A DNA stretch of 64,000 bases from Glaciimonas sp. CA11.2. Its GTDB lineage: Bacteria; Pseudomonadota; Gammaproteobacteria; Burkholderiales; Burkholderiaceae_D. The first letter of the stretch is position 1, and the number at the start of each line of letters is the position of its first letter. The stretch covers positions 4,216,001 to 4,280,000 of the forward strand of contig NZ_JAVIWL010000001.1 of assembly GCF_034314045.1 (NCBI RefSeq). The letters are read 5' to 3'. Under the pieces are notes generated by a model. It was given only the letters and a program-made list of their open reading frames with translations. It was not told the DNA's origin and ran no database searches. Below, piece by piece: positions 1 to 9,527 of this stretch. The position numbers and the translations under genes were made by a program.

Positions 1-622
1 TGCGGGTCGCAGATTCACGTGTTTTATAGATAGACCATGTTGCCCAAGCGGCAAATACACCGATTGGAATGTTGATATAAAAAATCCATGGCCAAGTGTA
101 ATTGTCGGAAATCCAGCCGCCTAACAGCGGCCCCATGATGGGCGCTACAAGCGTCGTCATCCCCCAGAACGCCAGGGCCATTCCGCTTTTTGAGGGCTTA
201 TAACTCCCTAGTAATAGCGATTGGGATAACGGAATCATTGGTCCAGCAACAGCGCCCTGCAAAACCCGTGCTGCAATCAACACTTCCATGCTTGGCGCGA
301 GCCCGCACAGCGTTGATGACAGGATAAACAGGATAATTGAGGTGATAAATAATCGGACCTGACCAAAGCGCTGGGTCAACCAGCCGGTCAGCGGAACCGA
401 AATTGCATTCGCAACCGCGAACGAAGTGATAACCCATGTTCCTTGTTGCGGGGAGACGCCCAAATCTCCCGAGATAGCAGGGATAGAGACGTTTGCAATC
501 GACGAGTCGAGTACGTTCATGAACACGGCTAGCGACAAGGCTACCGTGCCAAGAACCAGTTTTCCACCCGTTAACGGTTGCAAGGGTTGCAACGGCTGAT
601 GTGGTCGGTTAGGGGAACTCAT
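1..622 (-). CDS. emrB: EmrB-type MFS drug exporter (DHA2 family), 3' part cut by window edge
   Basis: Inner-membrane proton-driven multidrug exporter of the 14-helix DHA2 family, which works with a membrane-fusion protein and an outer-membrane channel. About the first 207 residues are visible. They start MSSPNRPHQP, pass a TM1 segment containing the family signature AVFMNVLDSSIANVS, then QQGTWVITSFAVANA and the motif-A-like GWLTQRFGQVR. The ATG ends at position 622; I chose it because it gives the usual short cytoplasmic leader before TM1. It is the last gene of a leftward operon after marR, nodT-type and emrA. The family assignment is firm; the substrate is not visible. Confidence 0.9.
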   Translation of the reverse strand, partial: MSSPNRPHQPLQPLQPLTGGKLVLGTVALSLAVFMNVLDSSIANVSIPAISGDLGVSPQQGTWVITSFAVANAISVPLTGWLTQRFGQVRLFITSIILFILSSTLCGLAPSMEVLIAARVLQGAVAGPMIPLSQSLLLGSYKPSKSGMALAFWGMTTLVAPIMGPLLGGWISDNYTWPWIFYINIPIGVFAAWATWSIYKTRESATR

Positions 623-727
623 GCATGCATTCCGGTTCGGTTATTGTACAAAATACGCCATGAATTTTCTGAAAAGTGATGCGCTTAGAGATATTAGAAA
701 TTTGCATGGCGCCAGATGTCACAGGTT

Positions 728-1975
728 TCAATGTGCAGCAACGGCAGGATTCGGTGCGTTATTGGCGGCGATAATATCGCTAATAATCGCATCGGCTTCC
801 TGGCCAGATTTGTCGAATACTTCGGTTTTGTAAGCAGGCACAGTCCTGGCTGCGGAGCCTGCAGTCAATGAAGTTCCTTCGGTTTTAGCGATATCGACCT
901 TCACATCCATTGAGACGCCGATCCGTAGTGGATGGGATTCCAGATCTTTTGGATCGAGGGTGATGCGCACCGGAATACGCTGTACGATTTTGATCCAGTT
1001 GCCACTGGCATTTTGTGCTGGTAACAGTGCGAAGGCAGAACCTGTTCCGGCTGCAAGGCCTAAAACTGTTCCGTGATATTCGATCTTCGAGCCGTACAAA
1101 TCGGACACTAATGTCACCGGTTGACCGATGCGCATATTCGCGATTTGCACTTCCTTAAAATTGGCATCTACCCATAATGCATTCAGCGGCACAATTGATA
1201 ACAACGTCGTTCCGGCGGCTACACGCTGGCCGACTTGTACTGAACGTTTCGCAATGTAGCCGGTGATTGGCGCCGGCAATGTTGTCCGTGCGAAGTTCAG
1301 GTACATGGTGCGCACCTGAGCTGCAGCGTGCAGCACATTTGGATGTTGCGCCACTGTTGTCTTGTCAGTCAGTACGCGATTGGATGCGAGCTGTTCGCTG
1401 GTCGCTAATAGTGCCGCATCGGCAGCTTGAACGGCAACTTTTGCATGCTCCAACTCTTCCTTGGATACAGCACCTGTGGCGATTAATTGCTGACGGCGGG
1501 CCAAATCAGCGCGTGCTTTTTCAACGTCCGCACGACGTGCTGTGACGTTTGCGTTCAAGGCGCTGTTATTGACAAACAATGTACGTACTTCGCGCACAGT
1601 TTGTGCCAGTTGGGCTTCCGATTGGTCGAGTGCAACTTTGGCATCCGCTTGATCCAATTTGATGAGAGGTACGCCCGCAGTGACCAATTCGGTGTCGTCG
1701 GCATTGATCGCAATGACAGTACCGCTAACCTGAGGCGTGACCTGCACTACGTTTCCTGAGACATACGCGTCGTCGGTACTTTCGAAGTGACGAGCAAAGA
1801 TCACCCACCAAATGCCATACGCAATCAATAAAATCAAAAGAAGGACGGTAAAAGCGATGAGAAGTCCACGGCGCTTGCCTTTGGTCTCAATTGGCTGTTC
1901 GACGTCAGGCACGCCAGCACTGGCGGGAGGTGCAGCATTGTTAGAGTCTTGCGGAGTTTGATTAGGTGTATTCAT
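728..1975 (-). CDS. emrA: EmrA/HlyD-family membrane fusion protein
   Basis: Periplasmic adaptor linking the EmrB exporter to the outer-membrane channel. The protein has 415 residues: a Pro/Asn-rich cytoplasmic leader, one membrane anchor at about residues 38-60, then a lipoyl/barrel-sandwich half with STDDAYVSGNVVQVTPQVSG, an alpha-helical coiled-coil hairpin at about 110-215 and the second lipoyl half around APITGYIAKRSVQVGQ. Its ATG overlaps the stop of the upstream outer-membrane gene (ATGA), so the two are probably translationally coupled. The C-terminal tail after about residue 370 is Ala/Thr-rich and probably unstructured. Assignment as EmrA rather than another HlyD adaptor follows from the neighbouring DHA2 exporter. 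Confidence 0.93.
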   Translation of the reverse strand: MNTPNQTPQDSNNAAPPASAGVPDVEQPIETKGKRRGLLIAFTVLLLILLIAYGIWWVIFARHFESTDDAYVSGNVVQVTPQVSGTVIAINADDTELVTAGVPLIKLDQADAKVALDQSEAQLAQTVREVRTLFVNNSALNANVTARRADVEKARADLARRQQLIATGAVSKEELEHAKVAVQAADAALLATSEQLASNRVLTDKTTVAQHPNVLHAAAQVRTMYLNFARTTLPAPITGYIAKRSVQVGQRVAAGTTLLSIVPLNALWVDANFKEVQIANMRIGQPVTLVSDLYGSKIEYHGTVLGLAAGTGSAFALLPAQNASGNWIKIVQRIPVRITLDPKDLESHPLRIGVSMDVKVDIAKTEGTSLTAGSAARTVPAYKTEVFDKSGQEADAIISDIIAANNAPNPAVAAH

Positions 1976-3525
1976 GACGCTGCATTCACAAGAGGTGGAC
2001 GGTTTGACAATGGATTATTGCTGCTGGTTTTTTTTGCATCGGTAGTGCTGATCGCCGCTGGGGACAGCCCTTCAGTGTTGGCATCAAAACCACCACCTAA
2101 TGACTTGATCAGACCTATCCTCAAATCAGCGCGACGGGCAAGCGTATCGAGCTCGAATTTGCGCTGTGAGAGATAGGTGATTTGCGTGGCTACAACTTGG
2201 AGCATGTTGGCAGTACCAACTTGCTGGCGTTGCTGCGCGAGCTTCATGCCACGCTCAGCAGCCTGAGTTGCTGCGGCCTGATTATTTTTTTCAATCTCAG
2301 CTGCCCGCAACGACTGTACCTGATCCGAGACTTCGTGCAGTGCATCGGTGAGGGCTTTGTTATAGGTTGCAACGGCACCGTCGTAAGCGGCAACACGGCC
2401 TTTCAACTGAGCACGCAACGCGCCGCCTTCAAATATTGGCAAGTGAATAGCGGGACCGATTCCATTGACCATACTACTTTTGCTTAAAAAGTTGGTCCAG
2501 CCCAAACTTGAAAGTCCGATCATCGCCGATAAATTGACGTTTGGATAGAACTCAGTTTTTGCCACTTTAATATCGCTTTGAGCGGCTTCGACTTGCCAGC
2601 GTGCAGCCACAATATCAGCGCGTCGCCCGAGTAATCCCATTGGCAACTGGTCGGGCAGAGTGATAGCTGTTTCTGCTGGCAGTGATGGTTGGGGAATCAG
2701 CAAACCACGGTCTGGTCCTTGCCCGAGCAGCGCCGCCAATTGGTTGCGGGTCAAGGCAATGGCTTCATTCCATTGAGCGTGTTCGGAGAGTAAATTGGCT
2801 ACTTGTAAGCGACTTTGTTGATTGTCGCTTTGCGTATCAAGGCCGGCAGCAAAACGTTGTTGCGTCAAACGGTCTAACTGATCGCGTAAAGCTAATTGTT
2901 GATTGGTTAAATCCAGCTGCGCATATTGTCTTGCCAATTGAATCCATGCCTTGGCGACTGCGGTGGTCAGCATGAGACGCGAAGCATAATGTTCAGCCTC
3001 TGCTGCTTTACTTTGAGACAGCGCAGACCGCAATTCCGCGCCATGTTTATCCCAAAAGTCAAGATCATACGAAAAGTTCAGCGCCAATTCATTATCCGTT
3101 ACGTACGCGCCACCAAATGGTGGTGGATAGATGCTGTTTTCAGTGAATCGTTGGCGCGTGGATGAAAAGCTGGCTCCAACCTGTGGCTTGGAACTTGCAC
3201 CCGCTGCTTCAACCATTGCGTGTGCCGCTGCGACACGGGCTGCTGCGACTTGCAGATCTGGGTTACCGGCCAAAGCTTCATCAGTGAGTTGTTGTAGCGG
3301 AGCGCCGCCAATACTCGTTACCCACGAAGCGTCAGGCCATTGGCCACCTTGGTCTGGAAGCGATGTCGCAGTGGCATAGTCGGCCGCGGTATTGGAGTGA
3401 GCACTTGTTTGAATACCGCTCATATTGGCACAAGCCGACAAAAGGATAGCGGTCACAGAGATAGCGAGGCGCTGCAGGCGCATGGAGGATAATGCGGGTC
3501 GAAAAGAATTAGGAAGAGTGTTCAT
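1972..3525 (-). CDS. NodT/OprM-type outer-membrane efflux lipoprotein
   Basis: Outer-membrane channel of a tripartite efflux pump (TolC superfamily, NodT lipoprotein family). I place the start at MNTLPNSFRPALSS, giving 517 residues. A type-II signal peptide follows, with lipobox LLSAC, then two OEP repeats rich in Ala/Gln/Leu helices. The frame is open upstream to a TTG at 3624 overlapping the marR stop, but that would put about 50 residues before the hydrophobic segment. An ATG at 3483, directly at the signal peptide, is also possible, and none of the candidates has a strong ribosome-binding site. It lies between the regulator and emrA in the same leftward operon. Confidence 0.88.
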   Translation of the reverse strand: MNTLPNSFRPALSSMRLQRLAISVTAILLSACANMSGIQTSAHSNTAADYATATSLPDQGGQWPDASWVTSIGGAPLQQLTDEALAGNPDLQVAAARVAAAHAMVEAAGASSKPQVGASFSSTRQRFTENSIYPPPFGGAYVTDNELALNFSYDLDFWDKHGAELRSALSQSKAAEAEHYASRLMLTTAVAKAWIQLARQYAQLDLTNQQLALRDQLDRLTQQRFAAGLDTQSDNQQSRLQVANLLSEHAQWNEAIALTRNQLAALLGQGPDRGLLIPQPSLPAETAITLPDQLPMGLLGRRADIVAARWQVEAAQSDIKVAKTEFYPNVNLSAMIGLSSLGWTNFLSKSSMVNGIGPAIHLPIFEGGALRAQLKGRVAAYDGAVATYNKALTDALHEVSDQVQSLRAAEIEKNNQAAATQAAERGMKLAQQRQQVGTANMLQVVATQITYLSQRKFELDTLARRADLRIGLIKSLGGGFDANTEGLSPAAISTTDAKKTSSNNPLSNRPPLVNAAS

Positions 3526-3620
3526 TGGAATGATTTGTTTAGCTGCATTCGTTGATGATGGCATTTTTAGAGAAGATGTCACGTAGGCAATAATTGCCGG
3601 ATTAATTTTTTGTTGTCTGG

Positions 3621-4109
3621 TCAATGAATTTTCACGGCTGGATTTTGTGGGTTATTTGCCAGCACACGTCGCAATAGGGACTTTAAAAAACCGATCTCTT
3701 CTGGGGTAAATCCAACAAAATGTTGATTTAGTACATCACAAAAAACCGACGGTATCTTTTTTGCCAGTTCTGCACCGTCATCGGTAAGCCCCAACTTTAC
3801 TAAACGCCGATCTTGCGGGCATGGCTCACGCAGGATCAGCCCACGCGACGCCAACCTATCAATCATCCGCTTCATCGAAGCCGCATCGGTGTACGTTTCT
3901 CTGGTTAAGTCTGCGGCTGTTAAATACTTCCCGGTGGAAAGCATTAATAAAATGGCTCCCTGCGCGTGTGTTATGCCAAATTTGCTTAATAAATCGTCTG
4001 AGCTTTTCATCAGCATAGTGCGCGAGCGCGCTAATAAGTAGCCGATGCTATCTTCGATTTGATACGTATCGATTGCGAAAAGGGGTGAAATTTCAGCCGG
4101 ATTGGTCAC
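3621..4109 (-). CDS. MarR-family transcriptional regulator of the efflux operon
   Basis: A 162-residue winged-helix regulator starting at GTG. The core reads like EmrR/MarR: a dimerisation helix at the N terminus, then helix-turn-helix around residues 55-90 (LTAADLTRETYTDAASMKRM) and the wing LILREPCPQDRRLVKLGLTD. The DxR pattern in the wing is typical of the family. As first gene of marR-OMF-emrA-emrB it probably represses its own operon and is released by a small aromatic ligand, by analogy with EmrR. Two CCTAGG-centred symmetrical sites lie just upstream. Confidence 0.92.
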   Translation of the reverse strand: MTNPAEISPLFAIDTYQIEDSIGYLLARSRTMLMKSSDDLLSKFGITHAQGAILLMLSTGKYLTAADLTRETYTDAASMKRMIDRLASRGLILREPCPQDRRLVKLGLTDDGAELAKKIPSVFCDVLNQHFVGFTPEEIGFLKSLLRRVLANNPQNPAVKIH

Positions 4110-4128
4110 TTAGTTTCTTTAATAATCA

Positions 4129-4140
4129 TTGCCTAGGCAA
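4129..4140. promoter_or_regulatory. Perfect 12-bp palindrome upstream of marR, candidate operator
   Basis: TTGCCTAGGCAA is a perfect palindrome 20 bases upstream of the marR start codon. A second symmetrical element shares its GCCTAGG core about 110 bases further upstream. MarR proteins bind such palindromes as dimers, so this is probably the autoregulatory operator. The function is inferred from position and symmetry. Confidence 0.5.
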
Positions 4141-4240
4141 GAATATACAGGAGTTTAAGGAAACACGCAGCCAGTTGCTATCGTCAAAAACCAGTTGTAT
4201 AAGTGTGTTTGGTGTTAATAGTCCTGATTAAGATGGCATA

Positions 4241-4261
4241 TTAAGATAGCCTAGGTCTTAA
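4241..4261. promoter_or_regulatory. Second symmetrical element with CCTAGG core
   Basis: The inverted arms TTAAGA and TCTTAA are separated by nine bases that contain CCTAGG. It shares the core GCCTAGG with the palindrome at 4129-4140. It could be a second operator of the MarR protein or a promoter element of the leftward operon. Confidence 0.35.
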
Positions 4262-4420
4262 ACGTTGTTTTTTATCCTCACAAAATAGAGGGCATCCTCC
4301 ATATAAATCGACGGTAGATAACAACGAAGTGTTGTTTTTCATAAATTTTTTTGGGGCGGAGAAGCTTGGTTTTTTATTCCAAATGCCATCTCCACGCGCA
4401 CCAAAATAGGGGGCTCACGT

Positions 4421-4594
4421 ATGCATAGGATGCATGTGATACAAATAAGCCCAACAAATCCAGGGCATGAGTACGCACCATCTTGGGCAAATGTGGTCCA
4501 TCTCGATACATCAACAAAAGAGTTTCAAATAGAAAACTATCAGAACAAAAAACCGATAGTTGTTGATGAAATGATCAAGCTAAAAATCATATAA
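4421..4594 (+). CDS. Possible small protein of 57 residues, unrecognised
   Basis: An ATG-started frame in the 550-base gap between marR and the sigma-54 activator. The product begins MHRMHVIQIS and ends EMIKLKII; it is polar, with no membrane segment or known motif. No convincing ribosome-binding site precedes it. The rest of the gap, apart from the two symmetrical sites, is AT-rich and appears non-coding. This may be a chance frame. Confidence 0.2.
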   Translation: MHRMHVIQISPTNPGHEYAPSWANVVHLDTSTKEFQIENYQNKKPIVVDEMIKLKII

Positions 4595-4659
4595 ATTATT
4601 TATAAATCAAACGTTCCTTCTAGGTAACATTACTGTTAATCTTAAAAATTGACGGTTCG

Positions 4660-5769
4660 GTGGAACATGTTTTGAATAAACTTCTGACTTTTCCTGAGCA
4701 ATTAGCTGCACCTCCTTCAGCACGCGCTAAAGCCATGCTGTTCCACGATCCACGCTCCACGGCATTGTTAAAACAGGTTGAGCGGATCGCGTTAAGCGAT
4801 GCGACTGTATTAGTTACCGGCGACACAGGCACCGGTAAAGAATTAATTGCCAGACACATCCATGTCCAAAGTGGCCGTACTGGCCCTTTTATTGCAGTAA
4901 ATTGCGGCGCGTTCTGTGAAACGTTGGTGGACGCGGAATTGTTCGGTCATGAAGTTGGCGCATTTACGGGCGCTACTCATGCCCGTTCAGGATGGTTTGA
5001 AGCCGCCAACGGAGGGACTTTATTTCTTGATGAAATTGGAGAGTTACCGGCTTCTTTGCAGGTGAAGTTATTACGCGTGCTGCAGGAACGTCAGGTCGTC
5101 AGACTAGGTTCGCGACGCCCGATTCCGCTAGACGTGCGATTGGTTGCGGCCACCAACGTCGACTTGCAACAGGCAATATTCCACAACAGATTTCGTGCTG
5201 ACTTATATTATCGTCTTAGCGTCGCGACGGTAAATATGTTGTCGCTTCGTGCCAGATCCGGTGACATCTTACCGCTGGCACGCCACTTCATTGAGACCTA
5301 CAGTACAAGACTGCACTTGGAGGGGGTAACCTTAAGTGTTGTTGCACAAAAGATGCTTGAAGCTTATGACTGGCCGGGCAATATTCGTGAGTTAGAAAAC
5401 GTAATCCATTACGCACTTATCGTCTGTGATGGAAATGTGATCATCAAGGATGATTTAAAGCTTGCCGGTAACATGCAGCGCTCTCCCAACTTCGAGTCAC
5501 ATGATACGGCCGAATTTACGCCTACTTCCTCACCACAGAGAGATCAATCGATTAATGGCTCCGCGACACAGATGCAACATCGACTAGAAGCCTTAATTGC
5601 AGAGTGCATCCAATTTGCGCAACCTAATCTCTTCGAAACCGTCGAGAAAGCGGTGGTTCATACCGCTTTTGCAGGTTGTAATCAAAATCAGGTACAAACC
5701 GCAAAGGTCTTAGGGGTTACTCGCAACATGCTTAGAACCCATTTGAAACGATTTGGTTTAATCGGTTAA
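4660..5769 (+). CDS. Sigma-54-dependent activator without receiver domain (SfnR/PspF-like)
   Basis: A 369-residue AAA+ enhancer-binding protein that would remodel sigma-54 RNA polymerase. The domains are a short N-terminal segment, then the AAA+ core with Walker A GDTGTGKE (54-61), the sigma-54 contact loop GAFTGA (100-105), Walker B LFLDE (121-125) and the arginine-finger region around [10 protein letters not shown] Fis-type helix-turn-helix ends the protein ([20 protein letters not shown]). The start is GTG. There is no N-terminal sensory domain, as in SfnR and PspF, so activity must be controlled by partner proteins or by expression. The neighbours give no clue to the regulon. Confidence 0.9.
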   Translation: MEHVLNKLLTFPEQLAAPPSARAKAMLFHDPRSTALLKQVERIALSDATVLVTGDTGTGKELIARHIHVQSGRTGPFIAVNCGAFCETLVDAELFGHEVGAFTGATHARSGWFEAANGGTLFLDEIGELPASLQVKLLRVLQERQVVRLGSRRPIPLDVRLVAATNVDLQQAIFHNRFRADLYYRLSVATVNMLSLRARSGDILPLARHFIETYSTRLHLEGVTLSVVAQKMLEAYDWPGNIRELENVIHYALIVCDGNVIIKDDLKLAGNMQRSPNFESHDTAEFTPTSSPQRDQSINGSATQMQHRLEALIAECIQFAQPNLFETVEKAVVHTAFAGCNQNQVQTAKVLGVTRNMLRTHLKRFGLIG

Positions 5770-5864
5770 GTACTAGTAAACTCGGTCAAATATCTGTAAC
5801 GGTGAAACATTGCGCGATTGCATTGTTGCCATGGCTGTCTGATATAAATAAAAAATTAGTTAAT

Positions 5865-5902
5865 AAAAAAGGGAGCAATTCAATTGAATTGCTCCCTTTT
5901 TA
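5865..5902. terminator. Bidirectional intrinsic terminator
   Basis: A perfect 13-bp stem, GGGAGCAATTCAA paired with TTGAATTGCTCCC (5871-5896), is flanked by A-rich sequence on the left and T-rich sequence on the right. It sits between the convergent sigma-54 activator and phoH genes and can serve both. Confidence 0.85.
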
Positions 5903-5951
5903 TATACTACTGAACCCACCTTCTTGGCCCGGATAGCTTAACTTACAGGCA

Positions 5952-7679
5952 TTACAATACTTCACTCGCGTGATCTGCCAAACGTGACCTTTCACCGCGT
6001 GCCAATGTAACGTGACCACTGTGCGACCAACCTTTGAAACGATCAACGACGTAAGTCAAGCCGCTGGAACCTTCGGTCAGATAAGGCGTATCGATTTGCG
6101 CAATATTGCCCAAACAAATAATTTTGGTTCCCGGACCTGCGCGAGTTACCAATGTTTTGATTTGTTTTGGTGTCAAGTTTTGTGCTTCGTCGATGATCAA
6201 AAACTTATTAACAAAGGTCCGACCACGCATAAAGTTAAGCGACTTGATTTTGATCTTTGAGCGAATCAGGTCTTGCGTTGCTGCACGGCCCCATTCACCC
6301 GCGTCGGAGTCCGATTTGTTGAGCACTTCGAGATTGTCGTCGAATGCACCCATCCACGGACCCATTTTCTCTTCTTCTGTACCTGGCAGAAAACCGATAT
6401 CCTCACCGACCGGCACCGTGACACGCGTAACGATAATCTCGTTATAGGTTTTGGTTTCCAGCACCTGGGCCAGACCTGCGGCTAATGCTAATAGCGTTTT
6501 TCCAGTACCTGCTTGTCCTAACAATGTGACAAAATCACACTCCGGATTCATCAGCAAATTCAGGGCGAAATTCTGTTCGCGGTTACGTGCCGTGACGCCC
6601 CACACGCTATTTTTTGCATGCGCGTAGTCGCGTAGCGATTGCAGCACAGCGGTTTTGCCATTGATCTGCGTCACTTGCCCGTAGAACGCAGCTTCACCGT
6701 TTTTCGGCTCGATAAATACGAACTGATTAACCAGTAGAGAGGGGACCAAAGGACCTGTCAGACGATAAAAGGTATAGCCGGTTCCGAGCTTGTTTTCCTG
6801 CCACGACTCAATCCCTTTGCCGTGCTTGATCCAGAAATCATCCGGTAGTTGCTGAATACCGGAGTACAGCAGATCGGTGTCTTCCAATACATGATCATTG
6901 AAATAATCTTCTGCTGGAAGACCCATAGCGCGGGCCTTAATGCGCATGTTGATGTCTTTGGACACCAGCACCACCGGCCGACTTGGTGTCTCGGCTTCAA
7001 GTGCGCGCACCACGCCCAGGATCTGATTGTCGGCTTTGCCGACAGGCAAGCCTTCAGGGAGTGTTCCGTTTTGAAGTTTGGTCTGGAAAAACAGGCGACC
7101 CTTCGCGTCCTTATTACCTAGTTTTGATAACGGAATTCCATGATCAATCTGGTCATCGACTACGTCACCTACGAGTGCGTCAAGCGAGCGGGATACCTGA
7201 CGCGCATTGCGCGCAACTTCCGACATGCCTTTTTTATGGTTGTCGAGTTCTTCCAACGTCACCATCGGCAAGTAAATATCGTGCTCTTCGAAACGGAATA
7301 ATGAGCTCGGATCATGCATTAATACGTTGGTATCGAGCACAAACAGTTTTGTTACGCCTGACTTATCAGCCGCACGGCTGGTACTTGATTTGGGACGACC
7401 TTCTGTCGATTTAACGGTTTTATCTACTACTGAGCGCGGGTTATCGCTTGGTGCTTTATCGGTCTTACGGCTCTCAACGGGGCGAGTCTGAACTGGCTTA
7501 TTACGCGCTTGTGGTGCTGGAGCGGTTATCAGTTTTGCTACTGGCGCAGTACGAACCGGGCGGTTAACTGGTTCCACGATTGCAATGCGCGGCTTGACGG
7601 TTTTGCCAACTTCCGCTTTGGGGTAATCCTGAACGGAGAGTAGGGCAGCGGGTTTGGTCGGTAGTTTTGGTAGGGGCAT
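5952..7679 (-). CDS. phoH: PhoH-family ATPase with N-terminal PIN nuclease domain
   Basis: Fusion of a PIN-type ribonuclease domain and a PhoH helicase-like ATPase (PhoH2 architecture), thought to act on RNA. With the start at MPLPKLPTKP the protein has 575 residues: a low-complexity basic linker (1-110), the PIN domain (about 112-255) with FVLDTNVLMHD, and the PhoH domain with Walker A GQAGTGKT (388-395) and Walker B FLIIDEAQNL. I prefer this start to the longer frame because GAGG lies nine bases upstream and the extra N terminus is an unlikely hydrophobic stretch. It is flanked by terminators and so appears monocistronic. Confidence 0.92.
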   Translation of the reverse strand: MPLPKLPTKPAALLSVQDYPKAEVGKTVKPRIAIVEPVNRPVRTAPVAKLITAPAPQARNKPVQTRPVESRKTDKAPSDNPRSVVDKTVKSTEGRPKSSTSRAADKSGVTKLFVLDTNVLMHDPSSLFRFEEHDIYLPMVTLEELDNHKKGMSEVARNARQVSRSLDALVGDVVDDQIDHGIPLSKLGNKDAKGRLFFQTKLQNGTLPEGLPVGKADNQILGVVRALEAETPSRPVVLVSKDINMRIKARAMGLPAEDYFNDHVLEDTDLLYSGIQQLPDDFWIKHGKGIESWQENKLGTGYTFYRLTGPLVPSLLVNQFVFIEPKNGEAAFYGQVTQINGKTAVLQSLRDYAHAKNSVWGVTARNREQNFALNLLMNPECDFVTLLGQAGTGKTLLALAAGLAQVLETKTYNEIIVTRVTVPVGEDIGFLPGTEEEKMGPWMGAFDDNLEVLNKSDSDAGEWGRAATQDLIRSKIKIKSLNFMRGRTFVNKFLIIDEAQNLTPKQIKTLVTRAGPGTKIICLGNIAQIDTPYLTEGSSGLTYVVDRFKGWSHSGHVTLARGERSRLADHASEVL

Positions 7680-7831
7680 AAAAAACCTCGCTTTAGTGAT
7701 GAAAAAATAGTTCGTTATGATAAAAACGAACCAGACCAACCAGTGAAACAACCTTAAAAAACAACAAAATACATGTAAAAAGAGGAACGGCTATGTCTAG
7801 ATTGTAGAAAATCGTTAAATCGCAAAGTAAA

Positions 7832-7875
7832 AAAGCCGTTTGAGAAGGCCTAAGACCTTTTCCTCAAACGGCTTT
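7832..7875. terminator. Intrinsic terminator downstream of bcp
   Basis: A 13-bp inverted repeat, AAAGCCGTTTGAG and CTCAAACGGCTTT, with an 18-base loop region and A/T-rich flanks. It lies downstream of the leftward bcp gene and upstream of phoH, so it separates the two units. Confidence 0.75.
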
Positions 7876-7913
7876 CCATGGAATAATTTTTTAGAATTCA
7901 ATGATTTAGAAAC

Positions 7914-8390
7914 TCAAGTTATAGTTTTCACAAAATCAAGTATATCCGTGACGTGCCCAGGCACTTTCACTCCCCGCCATTCTTTCACCAATATGCCAGC
8001 GCCGTCAATCACAAACGTACTTCTGTCGATACCGCGCACTTTTTTGCCGTACATATTTTTGATTTTCATCACATTAAACATCGTGCATAAAATCTCGTCC
8101 GGATCTGAAATTAAGTCGAACGGCATGTCTAGTTTAGCTTTAAAACCCTCATGCGAACGGATACTGTCGCGGCTGATTCCAAATATAAATGTGTTGCTTT
8201 CTTGAAATTTAGAATAAAGATCACGGAACTGAATACTTTCCGTTGTGCAGCCCGGGGTATTATCTTTTGGATAAAAATACAGAACCAGGTTTTTTCCAAG
8301 AAAATTGGACAATATGAATGTTTGGTTGCCAGTCATCGGCGCGGAAAATTCGGGAACAGTCATGTTAATGATGGATGCTTGATCTGTCAC
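7914..8390 (-). CDS. bcp: Thioredoxin-dependent thiol peroxidase (Bcp/PrxQ)
   Basis: Reduces organic hydroperoxides and H2O2 using thioredoxin. 158 residues with the thioredoxin-fold active site YPKDNTPGCTTES; the peroxidatic cysteine is Cys48. The resolving cysteine often found five residues later is absent (IQFRD follows), so this is the variant without the helix-2 resolving Cys. It lies downstream of arnD with a 69-base gap and may be read from the same transcript. Confidence 0.92.
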   Translation of the reverse strand: MTDQASIINMTVPEFSAPMTGNQTFILSNFLGKNLVLYFYPKDNTPGCTTESIQFRDLYSKFQESNTFIFGISRDSIRSHEGFKAKLDMPFDLISDPDEILCTMFNVMKIKNMYGKKVRGIDRSTFVIDGAGILVKEWRGVKVPGHVTDILDFVKTIT

Positions 8391-8459
8391 TTTTTGTCCT
8401 CTTCTCTGAATGAAATATATAAAATAATTACCAGCTCAGAGAGATTGCAGTTAATTGCA

Positions 8460-9404
8460 TCAAACGCTGGCTTGCATGATCATGTCGCCAGAACGGCCTG
8501 GCAATTCTGCCCAGTGCATCGGCAAAGTAGGCATGGACTGATCTTTTATCTTCAGATAATAGTCTTCCATGGAAACCAACTCATAACCTTGCGCCCGCCA
8601 TCCTTGCAGCAACTGTTCAAATATTGGGGCGAGTTTTTGTCCTTCAAGTTCCGCGTGCAATGTAAATACATGATCTCGTGGCTCGGCCGTTAATTTCAGC
8701 AAGTGTGCCGCAATATTTACAACGTTCAACTCAACACCATTGATCGTGCGTCCCAGTAGTTCGTCTAACGTCGGCAGGGTGGTTGGAAGCTGCACGCAAG
8801 GTAACGTTACGCCGCTTACACTTAAGCGATGTGGCCCAGCCAATTGGTCAGTTAATGCGCCAGATTCGGTTAGCATAGCCCGGCCATCGGATGAGTAAGC
8901 TATGTTAAAAACTTCAAGCTGTTCGAAAGCATAGGGATTCATTTGCCAACCGGCAGCGCCATGTGTTTTGGGAGCAAAGCCAAAAATATTTTTGAAGCGA
9001 TCAAATGACCGTTGCATCGTACTTTGAGTCCATGCCGCGCCCCTGTGGCGCACGTGATCTTGCCAGACACGATGATCCCAGGTATGGATGCCACACTCAA
9101 AACCTGCCGCGTGTACGGCCTGCATGTAACTCGCGCAGGTTTTCCCGATATCTGGTGCTGGCAATAAAACGCCGTACATCAGTGTTTTGAGGCCGTAATG
9201 CTCAACGACTGAGGTACGCGACACTTTTTTGAAAAAACCCGGTCTGAATACCTGTTTTAATGCCCAACCGGTATGGTCTGGACCAAGCGAAAACAAGAAC
9301 GTTGCATTGGCTTGATATTTGGTGAGCAGACGCACCAGGTTAGGTATTCCCTCGCGCGTGCCGCGATAGGTGTCAGCGTCGATTTTTAGGGTAAGGAGAG
9401 CCAA
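8460..9404 (-). CDS. arnD: ArnD: undecaprenyl-phosphate formamido-arabinose deformylase
   Basis: Removes the formyl group from undecaprenyl-P-4-formamido-4-deoxy-L-arabinose on the cytoplasmic face, before flipping. It is a 314-residue NodB-type polysaccharide deacetylase fold: the N-terminal motif LKIDADTYRGTREG supplies the catalytic and metal Asp, and HTWDHRVWQDH supplies the metal histidines. The family length matches E. coli ArnD (about 300). It is the last arn gene of the leftward cluster, 168 bases after the decarboxylase gene. Confidence 0.93.
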   Translation of the reverse strand: MALLTLKIDADTYRGTREGIPNLVRLLTKYQANATFLFSLGPDHTGWALKQVFRPGFFKKVSRTSVVEHYGLKTLMYGVLLPAPDIGKTCASYMQAVHAAGFECGIHTWDHRVWQDHVRHRGAAWTQSTMQRSFDRFKNIFGFAPKTHGAAGWQMNPYAFEQLEVFNIAYSSDGRAMLTESGALTDQLAGPHRLSVSGVTLPCVQLPTTLPTLDELLGRTINGVELNVVNIAAHLLKLTAEPRDHVFTLHAELEGQKLAPIFEQLLQGWRAQGYELVSMEDYYLKIKDQSMPTLPMHWAELPGRSGDMIMQASV

Positions 9405-9527
9405 GGTTGGTGTAATACCTGAAGGTGGTGTTGACCCGCGTAGCGCGGTTGAAGGAGAGCTGTTTTTTTGTGACTATGAGTTAGTCAGCAGCAGCAATAA
9501 TGAAACGAATTTAATCTTTGGTGACTT

